Shown here: in pieces, positions 1 through 9,880 of the stretch
Position numbering within the stretch: position 1 is the stretch's first letter
How the letters are laid out: each line of letters begins with the position of its first letter
Assembly (NCBI GenBank): GCA_029267995.1
Contig: JAJUHG010000004.1
Coordinates: 1-33,156, forward strand
Length of the DNA: 33,156 nt
Reading direction: 5' to 3'
DNA from: Micrococcales bacterium
GTDB taxonomy: Bacteria; Actinomycetota; Actinomycetes; Actinomycetales; Cellulomonadaceae
Notes under the pieces: generated by a model
Database searches by the model: none
The model's input: only the letters and a program-made list of their open reading frames with translations
What the model was told of the DNA's origin: nothing
Made by a program: the position numbers and the translations under genes

Positions 1-585
1 GGAGAAGCCGAGCCCGAAGGTCACGACGACGGCGAGCACAAAGGCGAGCAGCCCGATCGAGACGAGCACCGCGCTCACCGGCAGGCGGCCCTGGACGATC
101 CCGACGAGCAGGAACGGCAAGGAGACCACGAGGAACGCGAGCGCCGCGGCCCACGACGCGAGCACCTTGCCGACCGCGATCTCCGCGGGGGTCAGGAGGG
201 TCACCTGGAGGATCGCGAGCGTGCCCTCCTTGCGGTCCCCGTTGATCGCCGAGCTCGACAGGGTCGGCGCGACGAGGATCCCCAGGAGCAGGATGAAGAA
301 GACGACGACGTCGAACACGACGCGGCCCGCGCCTCCCTCGAGCTCGGGGGGGACGTCGCCGATCGAGCTGGAGCTCATCGTGAACATCGTCAGCACGGTC
401 ACGATGCCGACGATCACGAAGAACACCGCGAGGCCGATGTACCACTTGGTCGAGCGCACACGCTGGCGCAGCTCGAGCCGCGCGACGGTCTCGACGCCGT
501 GCCACGTGAGCGACCACGGGCTGCGCTCTCGAAGAGTGCCCCGCGGTGCGGAGGCGGGGGCGGGAGTCTCGGTCTGGGTGCTCAT
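1..585 (-). CDS. ABC-2 type export permease, 3' part cut by window edge
   Basis: This is the N-terminal 195 residues of an ABC-2 family membrane permease; the reading frame stays open to base 1, so the C-terminal part lies outside. After a hydrophilic Pro/Ala-rich N-terminus (about 40 residues) there is a first membrane segment (YIGLAVFFVIVGIVTVL), an outer loop, a second segment (VVVFFILLLGILVAPTL), then the cytoplasmic stretch NGDRKEGTLAILQVTLLTPAEIAVGK, which is the usual EGTLE/LLxTP-type coupling region of ABC-2 permeases, followed by two more membrane segments. The ATG at 585 overlaps the TGA of the upstream ATPase (ATGA), so the two are translationally coupled and should form one transporter. 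The substrate cannot be told from sequence. Confidence 0.85.
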   Translation of the reverse strand, partial: MSTQTETPAPASAPRGTLRERSPWSLTWHGVETVARLELRQRVRSTKWYIGLAVFFVIVGIVTVLTMFTMSSSSIGDVPPELEGGAGRVVFDVVVFFILLLGILVAPTLSSSAINGDRKEGTLAILQVTLLTPAEIAVGKVLASWAAALAFLVVSLPFLLVGIVQGRLPVSAVLVSIGLLAFVLAVVVTFGLGFS

Positions 586-1535
586 CGCCGCTCCTCGTCG
601 AGGCTCAGGTAGGTCTGTTCGAGCACTCCGCCCGCGGGGGCGATGCTCACGAGTGGGACGCCCGCGGCGACGGCGTCGCGCACGAGCGCGGCGGCGGCGT
701 CGTCGTCGGGGATGCGGATGAGCACCGAACCGGGGGTCGGGGCGCTCCCGCCACGCGTGAGGGGGGCGCCGTCGTCGTCCCCTTCGACCTCGAAGGCCGC
801 ACCGGTCGAGCCGAGCCAGCCCACGAGGGCCGCACCGTCGAGGGCCGTGACCCGCCACCGGCGACCACCCTCGTCGAGCAGCGCGAGCTGCTCACCCGTG
901 ACCGAACGCCCGCGCGAGATGAAGACGGCGTCGTCGGCGAGCTCGTCGAGCTCGGTGAGCACGTGCGAGGAGACGAGCACCGTCTTGCCCTGCGCCGCAA
1001 GCGCGCGCAGCAGGACGCGCAGGTCGACTCGCGAGCGCGGGTCGAGTCCCGCCGCGGGCTCGTCGAGCAGGAGCACCTGGGGGTCGTGCACGAGCGCCCG
1101 GGCCAGGCCGAGTCGCTGCTTCTGCCCGCGCGAGAGCACGGCTGCGGGCTGCTTCGCGAGCTCGGTCAGGTGGACGGTCGCGAGCAGCTCGTCCGCCCGC
1201 GCCGCGGCGAGCGCCGAGGGCATCCCGTACGCCGCCCCGAAGGTCTCGAGCACCTCGCGCGCGGTGAGCGAGTCCCACGTGCCGAAGGCATCGGGCATCC
1301 ACCCCGTGCGGGCCCGCGCCTCACGCGACTGCGTCACGGGGTCGAAGCCCGCGACGCGGACCTGCCCGGAGTCCGGCACGAGGAGCCCCGCGAGCATGAG
1401 CAGGAGCGTCGTCTTGCCCGCCCCGTTAGGTCCGATGAGCGCAGTCACGCGCCCCGCCCGGGCCTCGAGGTCGACCCCGTCGACCGCCCGGACCGCGCCG
1501 AAGTGGCGGCGCACCCCCTGCACGCTGATCGTCAT
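582..1535 (-). CDS. ABC transporter ATP-binding protein (exporter type)
   Basis: The 317-residue ATPase subunit powers the permease encoded just downstream. Walker A is GPNGAGKT (residues 35-42), the signature is LSRGQ (134-138, Arg in place of the usual Gly), Walker B is VLLLDEP (154-160) followed by AAGLDP, and the switch His lies in VLVSSH. The Q-loop position reads GWMPDAF without a clear Gln. The C-terminal ~100 residues resemble the extra domain of CcmA/NatA-like exporter ATPases. On its own strand the ATG at 1535 has no Shine-Dalgarno sequence, but TAGCCT lies 6 bases upstream (plus-strand 1542-1547), the leaderless pattern seen repeatedly in this window. It is divergent from lysC. The substrate is unknown. 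Confidence 0.9.
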   Translation of the reverse strand: MTISVQGVRRHFGAVRAVDGVDLEARAGRVTALIGPNGAGKTTLLLMLAGLLVPDSGQVRVAGFDPVTQSREARARTGWMPDAFGTWDSLTAREVLETFGAAYGMPSALAAARADELLATVHLTELAKQPAAVLSRGQKQRLGLARALVHDPQVLLLDEPAAGLDPRSRVDLRVLLRALAAQGKTVLVSSHVLTELDELADDAVFISRGRSVTGEQLALLDEGGRRWRVTALDGAALVGWLGSTGAAFEVEGDDDGAPLTRGGSAPTPGSVLIRIPDDDAAAALVRDAVAAGVPLVSIAPAGGVLEQTYLSLDEERR

Positions 1536-1668
1536 GGCGCAAGGCTAGGGGCCGCGGCCGTGCGCGAGGCGGGTTCGCGCAGGTCAGCACAAGGTCTTCA
1601 CGCTTGCGCCGTCAGCGCCCCACGGACCGCATGGTGGTCGCAGGGGAAATGCCGTCGACACCCGTGAC

Positions 1669-1674
1669 TACACT
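1669..1674 (+). promoter_or_regulatory. Candidate -10 box for lysC
   Basis: TACACT fits the actinobacterial TANNNT -10 form and would start a transcript near 1681, leaving a leader of about 57 bases before the lysC GTG. No good -35 is visible at normal spacing, and nothing resembling a lysine riboswitch fits in so short a leader. This is a weak call based on one hexamer. Confidence 0.3.
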
Positions 1675-1737
1675 TGCCGCGACCCAACCTGGTGGACGTT
1701 GAGATAGACGGGACCAGTGACGAAGCGGAGCAGTTCA

Positions 1738-4054
<2,317 letters not shown>

Positions 4055-4067
4055 CCGCATCGCTCGA

Positions 4068-4101
4068 CGAGGCCGCCACCTGATTCCGGGTGGCGGCCTC
4101 G
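4068..4101 (+). terminator. Terminator-like hairpin after asd
   Basis: A perfect 13-bp stem (CGAGGCCGCCACC with its complement) around a short loop lies 14 bases after the asd stop. It has no T-run, as is common for high-GC actinobacterial terminators, so it could equally be a processing or stability stem. Confidence 0.6.
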
Positions 4102-4199
4102 CCGCGTCCCGCCCCCGGCTCGCCGGCCAGCCCGTCCGGCTTGCCCACCCCGCTCCCCCCAACCGGGCCGCCGCCCCTTCGCGCACGGCCCCGTGAGGG

Positions 4200-4255
4200 C
4201 GGCAGTTTGCCGTGGGATCGGCAGTGCGCAGTGCCGATTTGGCGGCAAAGTGCCG
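4200..4255. repeat. Triple dyad repeat, CGGCA-N-TGCCG three times
   Basis: Three dyads follow each other: CGGCA-GTT-TGCCG (4200-4212), CGGCA-N8-TGCCG (4219-4236, with flanks extending the arm to ATCGGCA/TGCCGAT at 4217-4238) and CGGCA-AAG-TGCCG (4243-4255). The outer two are also near-complements of each other with one mismatch, so the whole block can fold as one nested hairpin. It may be an intergenic repeat family or a protein-binding array; neither can be decided from one copy. Confidence 0.7.
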
Positions 4256-4267
4256 AGCTGAGTGTGT

Positions 4268-4357
4268 GGGGCGGGCGGAGGAGGGGCCAGGTGGCCAGGC
4301 GGCCGGGGGCAGGGTCGTGGGGGCGGGGATCGGGGTTGCGCGGGGCGGAGGGTGTGT
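4268..4357 (+). other. G-rich strand-asymmetric tract
   Basis: Between the dyad repeat and the GntR operator, the plus strand carries about ten runs of three to five G with few C runs. Such spacing allows G-quadruplex formation on the plus strand or in the RNA. It lies just upstream of the operator of the 4403-8917 operon. No coding function was seen here. Confidence 0.5.
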
Positions 4358-4381
4358 GGTTCATTAGTGGAGTAATGAACC
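4358..4381. promoter_or_regulatory. Probable operator of the YtrA-type repressor
   Basis: A perfect inverted repeat, GGTTCATTA-GTGGAG-TAATGAACC (9-bp arms, 6-base spacer), lies 21 bases before the GntR start codon. It is an AT-rich island in very GC-rich DNA. YtrA-subfamily GntR regulators are known to bind palindromes in the promoter of their own operon, so autoregulation is the simplest reading. Confidence 0.75.
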
Positions 4382-4402
4382 CATAGACCGAGAGGGCGTC
4401 GC

Positions 4403-4840
4403 GTGTTCGACGGTCGCGAGCCGATCTACCTGCAGATCGCGGAGCAGATCCGTGCGCAGGTCGTCTCCGGCGCGCTCGGCGAGGACGAGCAGGTCATGTC
4501 CACGACCCAATATGCGACGACGTTCCGCATCAACCCCGCGACCGCCCAGAAGGCCTTCGCCGAGCTCGTCGAGGAGGGCGTGCTCTACAAGCGCCGCGGC
4601 CTGGGCATGTTCGTCGCGCCCGGCGCCCGCGAGCGTCTGCTCGAGCGGCGTCGCGCAAGCTTCTTCGCCGAGGTCGTCGACCCGGTCGCCGCCCAGGCGC
4701 GCGTGCTCGGCATCCCGCTCGCCGACGTCGTCGCACGCCTCGAGCAGCGCTTCGCCGCCGACGGCGACCCGTCGCACACCGCCGACGACGGCGCCGCCGC
4801 GCCCTCGGCCCCCGACCACCCCCAGGAGGATCCGCGATGA
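4403..4840 (+). CDS. GntR family regulator, YtrA subfamily
   Basis: This 145-residue regulator has the GntR winged helix at residues 8-76 (IYLQIAEQIR, then INPATAQKAFAELVEEGVLYKRRGLGMFV) and only a short C-terminal helical tail instead of a ligand-binding domain, the size and form of the YtrA subfamily. Members repress adjacent ABC transporter operons and respond to cell-envelope or metabolite stress; the signal here is unknown. Translation starts at GTG 4403 after AGAGGG. It is the first gene of the operon, sits just after the palindrome at 4358-4381, and its stop overlaps the next ATG (ATGA), so regulator and transporter are made together. Confidence 0.88.
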   Translation: MFDGREPIYLQIAEQIRAQVVSGALGEDEQVMSTTQYATTFRINPATAQKAFAELVEEGVLYKRRGLGMFVAPGARERLLERRRASFFAEVVDPVAAQARVLGIPLADVVARLEQRFAADGDPSHTADDGAAAPSAPDHPQEDPR

Positions 4841-5712
4841 GCTTCGCCGTCGAGGTCCGTGACCTCACCGTCCGCTACGGCCGCGCGACCGCCGTCGACA
4901 ACGTCAGCCTGAGGCTCGAGCCGGGGGTCGTGTACGGCCTGCTCGGTCGCAACGGGGCGGGCAAGACCTCGCTCCTGTCGACGATCGCCGCCTTCCAGCG
5001 CGCAAGCTCGGGCAGCGTGCTCGTCGACGGGGAGGACCCCTACGAGAACGCGCGCGTCATGGCCGGGATCGCACTCGTGCGCGAGGGCGGCGACTTCCCC
5101 GAGGAGAAGGTCCGAGGCGTCCTCGACTTCGCGGCGCGCCTGCGCCCGCACTGGTCGGCCGAGCTCGCGGCCGAGCTTGTCGACCGCTTCGAGCTGCCGC
5201 TCGACAAGAAGCCCACCCAGCTCTCGCGCGGCAAGCGCTCGGCGCTCGGCGTCGTCGTCGGCCTCGCCTCCCGAGCCCCGCTCACGATGTTCGACGAGGC
5301 CTACCTCGGCCTCGACGCGCCCTCGCGGTATGCGTTCTACGACGCGCTGCTCGCCGACTACGCCGCCCACCCGCGCACGATCGTGCTCTCGAGCCACCTC
5401 ATCGAGGAGGTCGAGCGGCTCTTCGAGCGCGTGATCATCCTCGACCAGGGCACGGTGCTCCTCGAGGAGGACGCCGAGGACCTGCGCTCGCGCGGGCGCA
5501 CCGTGACGGGCCCGCAGGACGAGGTCGAGGCCTTCGTCACCGGGCTGCGCGTCGTCGGGCGAGCCCAGCTGGGCCGCACGCTCCAGGTGACCGTCGTCGG
5601 GGACCTCCCCCCGGGCGCCGAGCAGCGCGCGGTCGAGGCAGGCCTCGAGCTCGGGTCGGTCCCGCTGCAGGACCTCTTCGTCCACCTCACCTCGAAGGGG
5701 GAGAGGAGATGA
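4837..5712 (+). CDS. ABC transporter ATP-binding protein, YtrB-like
   Basis: The 291-residue ATPase has Walker A GRNGAGKT (37-44), a signature LSRGK (129-133, not the usual LSGGQ), Walker B with catalytic Glu in TMFDEAYLGLD (Asp153, Glu154; Ala replaces the usual Pro), and switch His187 in LSSH. The Q-loop Gln is not evident (LVREGGDF). These departures are typical of ATPases encoded with YtrA-type regulators. The C-terminal ~90 residues form a small extra domain. Its membrane partners should be the two proteins immediately downstream, with which it shares ATGA-type coupling. The substrate is unknown. Confidence 0.88.
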   Translation: MSFAVEVRDLTVRYGRATAVDNVSLRLEPGVVYGLLGRNGAGKTSLLSTIAAFQRASSGSVLVDGEDPYENARVMAGIALVREGGDFPEEKVRGVLDFAARLRPHWSAELAAELVDRFELPLDKKPTQLSRGKRSALGVVVGLASRAPLTMFDEAYLGLDAPSRYAFYDALLADYAAHPRTIVLSSHLIEEVERLFERVIILDQGTVLLEEDAEDLRSRGRTVTGPQDEVEAFVTGLRVVGRAQLGRTLQVTVVGDLPPGAEQRAVEAGLELGSVPLQDLFVHLTSKGERR

Positions 5713-6467
5713 CGACGGCGCTCTCCCGGCACCCCGTCGCCGCCCCGACCGAGGTGGACCGTCGCCTCCTCGCACGTCTCGTGCGCTGGACGGCGTTCGC
5801 CTCGATGTGGGCGTGGGGCGGGATCACGCTCGTCGCGTGGGGCGTGACGCGTTCGAACCTCGGGACCATGGGGATCACCGAGAGCGTCATCGGTTCGATG
5901 TCGATGACGCCACGGAACTTCATCATCGGCTTCGCGATCACGCTCGCGGTCGGTTGGTTCCTCCCGCACGTCGCGACGGGTGGGACGCGGCGCTCCTACG
6001 TGAGCACCACGACCGTGGCCGTGGTGCTCATGGCCGCCGCCTACGCGGTGCTGCTGGCTGCCGCCTTCCGGATCGAGGCGGCCCTCTACGCGGCGAACGG
6101 CTGGCCCGCGGTCATCAACACCGGCCACGTGTTCACCTCGGGGGAGCAGGTGGGGCTCGTGCTCGCCGAGTCCTTCACCCTCAACCTCGCCCTCGGGCTG
6201 GGCGGCGTCGCGATCGGTTCAGGCTATCGGCGCTGGGGCGGCTGGGGCGGCACCTACGCCCTCGCGGTCACCGCGCTGCCCGTTCTCGCCGCGACGGCCG
6301 TGATCGAGCTGCGGGCAAGCTCGGGCCTCGGCGAGGCGCTCGGCGTCACGGGGCTCGACGCCCCCGCGACCTTCGCGGTCCTCGCGGTCCTCGCCCTCGT
6401 GTCCCTCGCGATGGCCTTCCGGCTCGCGCACGGCGCGCCCGCGCGCCCGGTCGGTGCGATCCGATGA
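5709..6467 (+). CDS. Six-segment membrane protein, copy A of a tandem pair
   Basis: The 252-residue product has about six membrane segments (near residues 30-50, 70-90, 100-125, 150-172, 180-203 and 218-238) with a cytoplasmic TRRSYVST loop and a YRRWGGWGGT motif. It is not a recognisable classical ABC-2 permease, but its position directly after a YtrB-like ATPase, with ATGA overlap, makes it the likely membrane partner. It is clearly related to the next gene: TRRSY/TRRSF, LYAANGW/LFLTRGW, and YRRWGGWGGTYALAVTA/YRWGGWAGTLALPVTA line up in the same order, so the pair arose by tandem duplication and may work as a heterodimer. Confidence 0.8.
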   Translation: MTTALSRHPVAAPTEVDRRLLARLVRWTAFASMWAWGGITLVAWGVTRSNLGTMGITESVIGSMSMTPRNFIIGFAITLAVGWFLPHVATGGTRRSYVSTTTVAVVLMAAAYAVLLAAAFRIEAALYAANGWPAVINTGHVFTSGEQVGLVLAESFTLNLALGLGGVAIGSGYRRWGGWGGTYALAVTALPVLAATAVIELRASSGLGEALGVTGLDAPATFAVLAVLALVSLAMAFRLAHGAPARPVGAIR

Positions 6468-6484
6468 ACCAGGACGGAGCCACC

Positions 6485-7231
6485 ATGACCGCCTCGACCC
6501 CAGCGACCCGTCGACCTGGCCACCGCCCCGACACCGTCCTCGCGCGAGTCGTCACGCGGACCGCGCTGCGGCAGGGGACCTGGGTGTGGGCGATCGCGAT
6601 CGCCGCGACGTTCGGGATCTCGCTGCTCGTGGGCCACTACGGCGGCACCCCGCTGAGCGTCCTGTCGACCGCGATCCAAGGGCCGCGCTGGTACCTGTTC
6701 GTGATGCTGCTCGTGATCGTGCTCGCGAGCACCGGCCCGAGCGTCGCGCACGGCATGACCCGGCGCTCGTTCACGCGGCAGGTGTGCACCGGTGCGGTGC
6801 TCGCGGCGCTCGGCTACGGGCTCGTCGCATCCCTCGTGCACGCGGCCGAACGGGCCCTGTTCCTCACGCGCGGCTGGGATCACGTCGCGGTCTACGGACG
6901 GCGCGCGGTGCCCGCAGGCCCGTGGGCGCTCGTCGCGGTCGACCACGCCGTCGTCCTCGCGACCTTCGCGCTGTCGGGGGTCGCGGTCGCCGCGGTGTTC
7001 TATCGCTGGGGCGGGTGGGCCGGCACCCTCGCCCTGCCGGTCACGGCCGGGCCCGTCCTCGTGGTCCCCGCGCTCGTCGCGCACGTCGAGCCCGTCGAGC
7101 TCGGCAACGCGGTCGACACCGTGCCCTACCCCGCGGGCCTCGCTCTCGCGCTCGCGGTGTGCGCAGCGCTCTGGGGGCTCGCGCACCTCGCCCTGCGCGG
7201 CGCCCGCGTCCGACCGACCACCACGAGCTGA
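6485..7231 (+). CDS. Six-segment membrane protein, copy B of a tandem pair
   Basis: The 248-residue paralogue of the preceding protein has the same order of features: membrane segment, short loop, MTRRSF cytoplasmic loop, about four further segments, and YRWGGWAGT before the fifth. The ATG at 6485 is chosen because AGGACGGAG precedes it by 5 bases; an in-frame ATG at 6464 overlaps the previous stop (ATGA) but lacks a ribosome binding site. It is followed after 11 bases by the second ATPase gene. It could pair with copy A to form the pore used by the YtrB-like ATPase. The function is inferred from context only. Confidence 0.78.
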   Translation: MTASTPATRRPGHRPDTVLARVVTRTALRQGTWVWAIAIAATFGISLLVGHYGGTPLSVLSTAIQGPRWYLFVMLLVIVLASTGPSVAHGMTRRSFTRQVCTGAVLAALGYGLVASLVHAAERALFLTRGWDHVAVYGRRAVPAGPWALVAVDHAVVLATFALSGVAVAAVFYRWGGWAGTLALPVTAGPVLVVPALVAHVEPVELGNAVDTVPYPAGLALALAVCAALWGLAHLALRGARVRPTTTS

Positions 7232-7242
7232 AGGAGTCGACC

Positions 7243-8160
7243 GTGACCCCTGTCATCACCGTCAAGAACCTGCGCAAGACCTACGGCGCCAAGGTCGCCG
7301 TCGACGACGTCTCCTTCGAGGTCCGCCGCGGGGAGATCTTCGGGATCCTCGGCCCCAACGGGGCGGGCAAGACGACGTCGGTCGAGTGCCTCACGGGGCT
7401 GCGTGCGGCCGACGACGGCGAGATCCGCGTCCTGGGTCTCGACCCCGCCCACGACGGCGCGGCCCTGCGTGAGCGGGTCGGCGTACAGCTCCAGGAGGGC
7501 GAGCTGCACCCCAAGATCCGCGTGCGCGAGGCCCTCGAGCTGTTCGCCTCGTTCTACCCCGACCCCGCCGACGGCGTCGCCCTCGCGACCCGCCTCGGTC
7601 TCGCCGAGAAGCTCGACGCGCAGTACCGGCACCTCTCGGGCGGGCAGAAGCAGCGCCTCGCGGTCGCGCTCGCCCTGATCGGCAAGCCGGAGATCGCCGT
7701 GCTCGACGAGCTCACGACGGGCCTCGACCCGCAGGCCCGCCGCGAGGTGTGGGAGCTCGTCGAGTCGGTGCGCGAGGAGGGCGTGACGATCGTGCTCGTC
7801 ACCCACTTCATGGACGAGGCCGAGCGGCTGTGCGACCGCATCGCCGTGATCGACGCGGGCCGCGTCGTCGCGACCGACACCCCCGCGGGGCTCGCGGTCG
7901 GTGCACGCCGCGGCCAGGTCATGCGCTTCCGCACCGACGGCGACGGCGCCCGGGTCACCGCGCTCCTCGAGGGCCTCGACTCGGTCGAGGAGGCGCGCGT
8001 GGACCGCGGCGAGATCGTCGTGCGCGGCCGCGAGGACGTCGTCGTCGACGTCGTGCTCGCCCTCGCCGAGGCCGGGGTCCGACCCGTCGACGTCGAGGTC
8101 GCCCGCACGAGCCTCGAGGACGCCTTCGTCCAGCTCACCCGCTCCCACGAGGAGGTCTGA
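7243..8160 (+). CDS. ABC transporter ATP-binding protein, DrrA-like
   Basis: This 305-residue ATPase is of the drug/lipid exporter type. Walker A is GPNGAGKT (37-44), the Q-loop is VQLQEGEL, the signature is the canonical LSGGQKQRL, and Walker B is IAVLDELTTGLDP with DEL in place of DEP, as seen in DrrA-type proteins. The switch His is in VTHFMDEAERLCDR. The C-terminal domain ends in SLEDAFVQLT, a usual DrrA tail. The GTG start at 7243 has a perfect AAGGAG (7231-7236), so it is translated strongly within the operon. The permease follows after one base. The complete motifs contrast with the degenerate YtrB-like ATPase earlier in the same operon. Confidence 0.92.
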   Translation: MTPVITVKNLRKTYGAKVAVDDVSFEVRRGEIFGILGPNGAGKTTSVECLTGLRAADDGEIRVLGLDPAHDGAALRERVGVQLQEGELHPKIRVREALELFASFYPDPADGVALATRLGLAEKLDAQYRHLSGGQKQRLAVALALIGKPEIAVLDELTTGLDPQARREVWELVESVREEGVTIVLVTHFMDEAERLCDRIAVIDAGRVVATDTPAGLAVGARRGQVMRFRTDGDGARVTALLEGLDSVEEARVDRGEIVVRGREDVVVDVVLALAEAGVRPVDVEVARTSLEDAFVQLTRSHEEV

Positions 8161-8161
8161 C

Positions 8162-8917
8162 ATGAACGCCAACACCGTGATCCTGCGCACGCAGGCCCGC
8201 CTGTTCCTGCGTGAGCCCGCGAACGTCTTCTTCGCGCTGCTGTTCCCCGCGCTCCTGCTGCTCGCGATCGGTCTGGCGATCCCCGGGATGCGCGAGCCGA
8301 TCACCGAGGGCGCGCTCGCGGGCTCGGGGGTGCGCCCGGTCGACCTGTACATGACCGCGGTGCTCGCGCTCGCGGTCGCGACGATCGCCCTGACGACCTA
8401 CCCGCAGGTGTTCGCGATCTACCGCGAGAAGGGTGTCCTGCGCCGTCTGCGTACGACGCCCATGCCCGCGTCCCGGCTGCTCGTCGCCGAGATCGTCGTC
8501 AACCTCGTCGCGCTCGTGGTCGGGGTCGCCCTCGCGCTCGCGGTCGCCTTCGGGGTGTTCCGGGTCGAGGCGCCCACCCAGCCGCTCGTCGTGGTCCTCG
8601 CGCTCGTGCTCGGGGCGGTGTCGATGATGGCGCTCGGCTCGCTCGTCACTGCGCTCGCCTCGAGCACGGGTGCCGCGAGCGCGATGGGCATGAGCCTGTA
8701 CTTCCCGATGCTGTTCTTCGGCGGGGTGTGGGTCTCGGTCGCGCTCATGCCGGACACGCTGCGGACGATCGCGACGTACGTGCCGCTCGGTGCGGTCGCG
8801 CAGGCGCTCAACGAGGGCTGGTTCGGCGAGGGGTTCCCCCTGCACCAGCTCGTGGTCTCGGTCGTGTGGACCGCGATCCTCGTGCCGCTCGCGGCGCGGC
8901 TGTTCCGCTGGGAGTAG
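8162..8917 (+). CDS. ABC-2 type permease, DrrB-like
   Basis: This 251-residue permease is the partner of the DrrA-like ATPase. It has about six membrane segments; the amphipathic N-terminus (LRTQARLFLREPANVFFALLFPALLLL) and the cytoplasmic coupling stretch YREKGVLRRLRTTPMPASRLL are typical of ABC-2/DrrB permeases, as is the late motif FPMLFFGGVWVS. GAGGAGG in the end of the ATPase gene precedes the ATG at 8162. It is the last gene of the operon, and its stop lies one base from the stop of the convergent gene at 8919, so no terminator separates them. The substrate is unknown; efflux of a toxic or antibiotic compound is the usual role. Confidence 0.9.
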   Translation: MNANTVILRTQARLFLREPANVFFALLFPALLLLAIGLAIPGMREPITEGALAGSGVRPVDLYMTAVLALAVATIALTTYPQVFAIYREKGVLRRLRTTPMPASRLLVAEIVVNLVALVVGVALALAVAFGVFRVEAPTQPLVVVLALVLGAVSMMALGSLVTALASSTGAASAMGMSLYFPMLFFGGVWVSVALMPDTLRTIATYVPLGAVAQALNEGWFGEGFPLHQLVVSVVWTAILVPLAARLFRWE

Positions 8918-8918
8918 C

Positions 8919-9794
8919 TCAGGCCAGCAGCGTCTCGCACACCTCGACGAGGCGGGCGCGCAGCGGGGCGGCGCGCTCGGCGAAGGCGCGCTGCCGGGCG
9001 ACGTACTCGGCCTTGCCCTCGGGCGTCTCGATCGCGACCGCGGGCTCGCCGAGCGAGGACACGTCGTACGGCGAGGCCTGCATGTCGAGCAGGCGCACGT
9101 CGCGGGCGAGCTCGGCGCAGTCCAGGAGGAGCTCGCCGGGCACCGCGGGCCCGAGCTTGAGGGCCCACTTGAGCAGGTCCATGTTCGCGTGCAGGCAGCC
9201 GGGCTGCTCGAGCGCGGGCTGGCTCGCCCGCGTGGGCTGGAGCGCGTTGCGCGGGGCGGCGGCGGGGGTGAAGAAGCGGAAGGCGTCGAAGTGCGAGCAG
9301 CGCAGGCGGTGCGCCTCGACCACGGCGTCCGTGCCGTCCTGGCCGAGCCGCAGCGGCAGGTCGTGCCGGTGCTCGCGCTGCCGGTACACCATCGCCCACT
9401 CGTGCAGCCCGAAGCACCCGGCGAAGGCGGGGCGCGCGGCCGTCGCGGTGAGCAGCTCGCGCACATAGCGCACCGTGTCGCCACGGTCGGCGAGGAAGGC
9501 CTCGACATCGAGCGTCACGACGTCGCGCTCGCTGCGGTACCAGCGCCAGGTGAGGTGCGGGACGTCGTCGTCGGCGAGCTCGAGCGCGGTCCCGACCCCG
9601 GGGTGCCAGCGGCGCAGGGGTGCGGGCTTGAGCCCGTAGTACTCGTAGAGGAAGTCGTCGATCGGGTGCTTCTCGCCGCGCGCGCGCCGGTCGCGGCGTC
9701 CCGCAGTGAGCGCGTCGGCCCGCTCGGCGTGCGCGAGGGCCGCGGCGCGCCACGTGGGCGCGTCGAGCGTGCGTAGTGCGAGGGTCTCGACCAC
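8919..9794 (-). CDS. Putative 3-methyladenine DNA glycosylase family protein
   Basis: This 291-residue protein belongs to an actinobacterial family usually labelled 3-methyladenine DNA glycosylase, recognised by KHPIDDFLYEYYGLKPAPLRRWHPG near the N-terminus, then HLTWRWYRSERDVVTLD, FGLHEWAMVYRQ, and QPGCLHANMDLLKWALKLGP. I see no helix-hairpin-helix or other known glycosylase active site, so the enzymatic label is transferred rather than shown. The start is GTG 9794: TACCCT lies exactly 6 bases upstream and there is no Shine-Dalgarno sequence, so the mRNA is probably leaderless. It is divergent from the glutamine amidotransferase gene (86 bp between starts). Confidence 0.65.
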   Translation of the reverse strand: MVETLALRTLDAPTWRAAALAHAERADALTAGRRDRRARGEKHPIDDFLYEYYGLKPAPLRRWHPGVGTALELADDDVPHLTWRWYRSERDVVTLDVEAFLADRGDTVRYVRELLTATAARPAFAGCFGLHEWAMVYRQREHRHDLPLRLGQDGTDAVVEAHRLRCSHFDAFRFFTPAAAPRNALQPTRASQPALEQPGCLHANMDLLKWALKLGPAVPGELLLDCAELARDVRLLDMQASPYDVSSLGEPAVAIETPEGKAEYVARQRAFAERAAPLRARLVEVCETLLA

Positions 9795-9880
9795 CCGTCC
9801 AGGGTAGGCGCCCGGCCCGCGCCGACGTGCCGGCTGTGGACAGCCGCGCGCGGGCGTCCCGGTACCCCTACGCTCGAGCC

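Noticed and set aside
1717-1737. Upstream GTG at 1717 as the lysC start
   Set aside because: It would add seven residues absent from the family and has no ribosome binding site, whereas 1738 has GCGGAG at a good distance.
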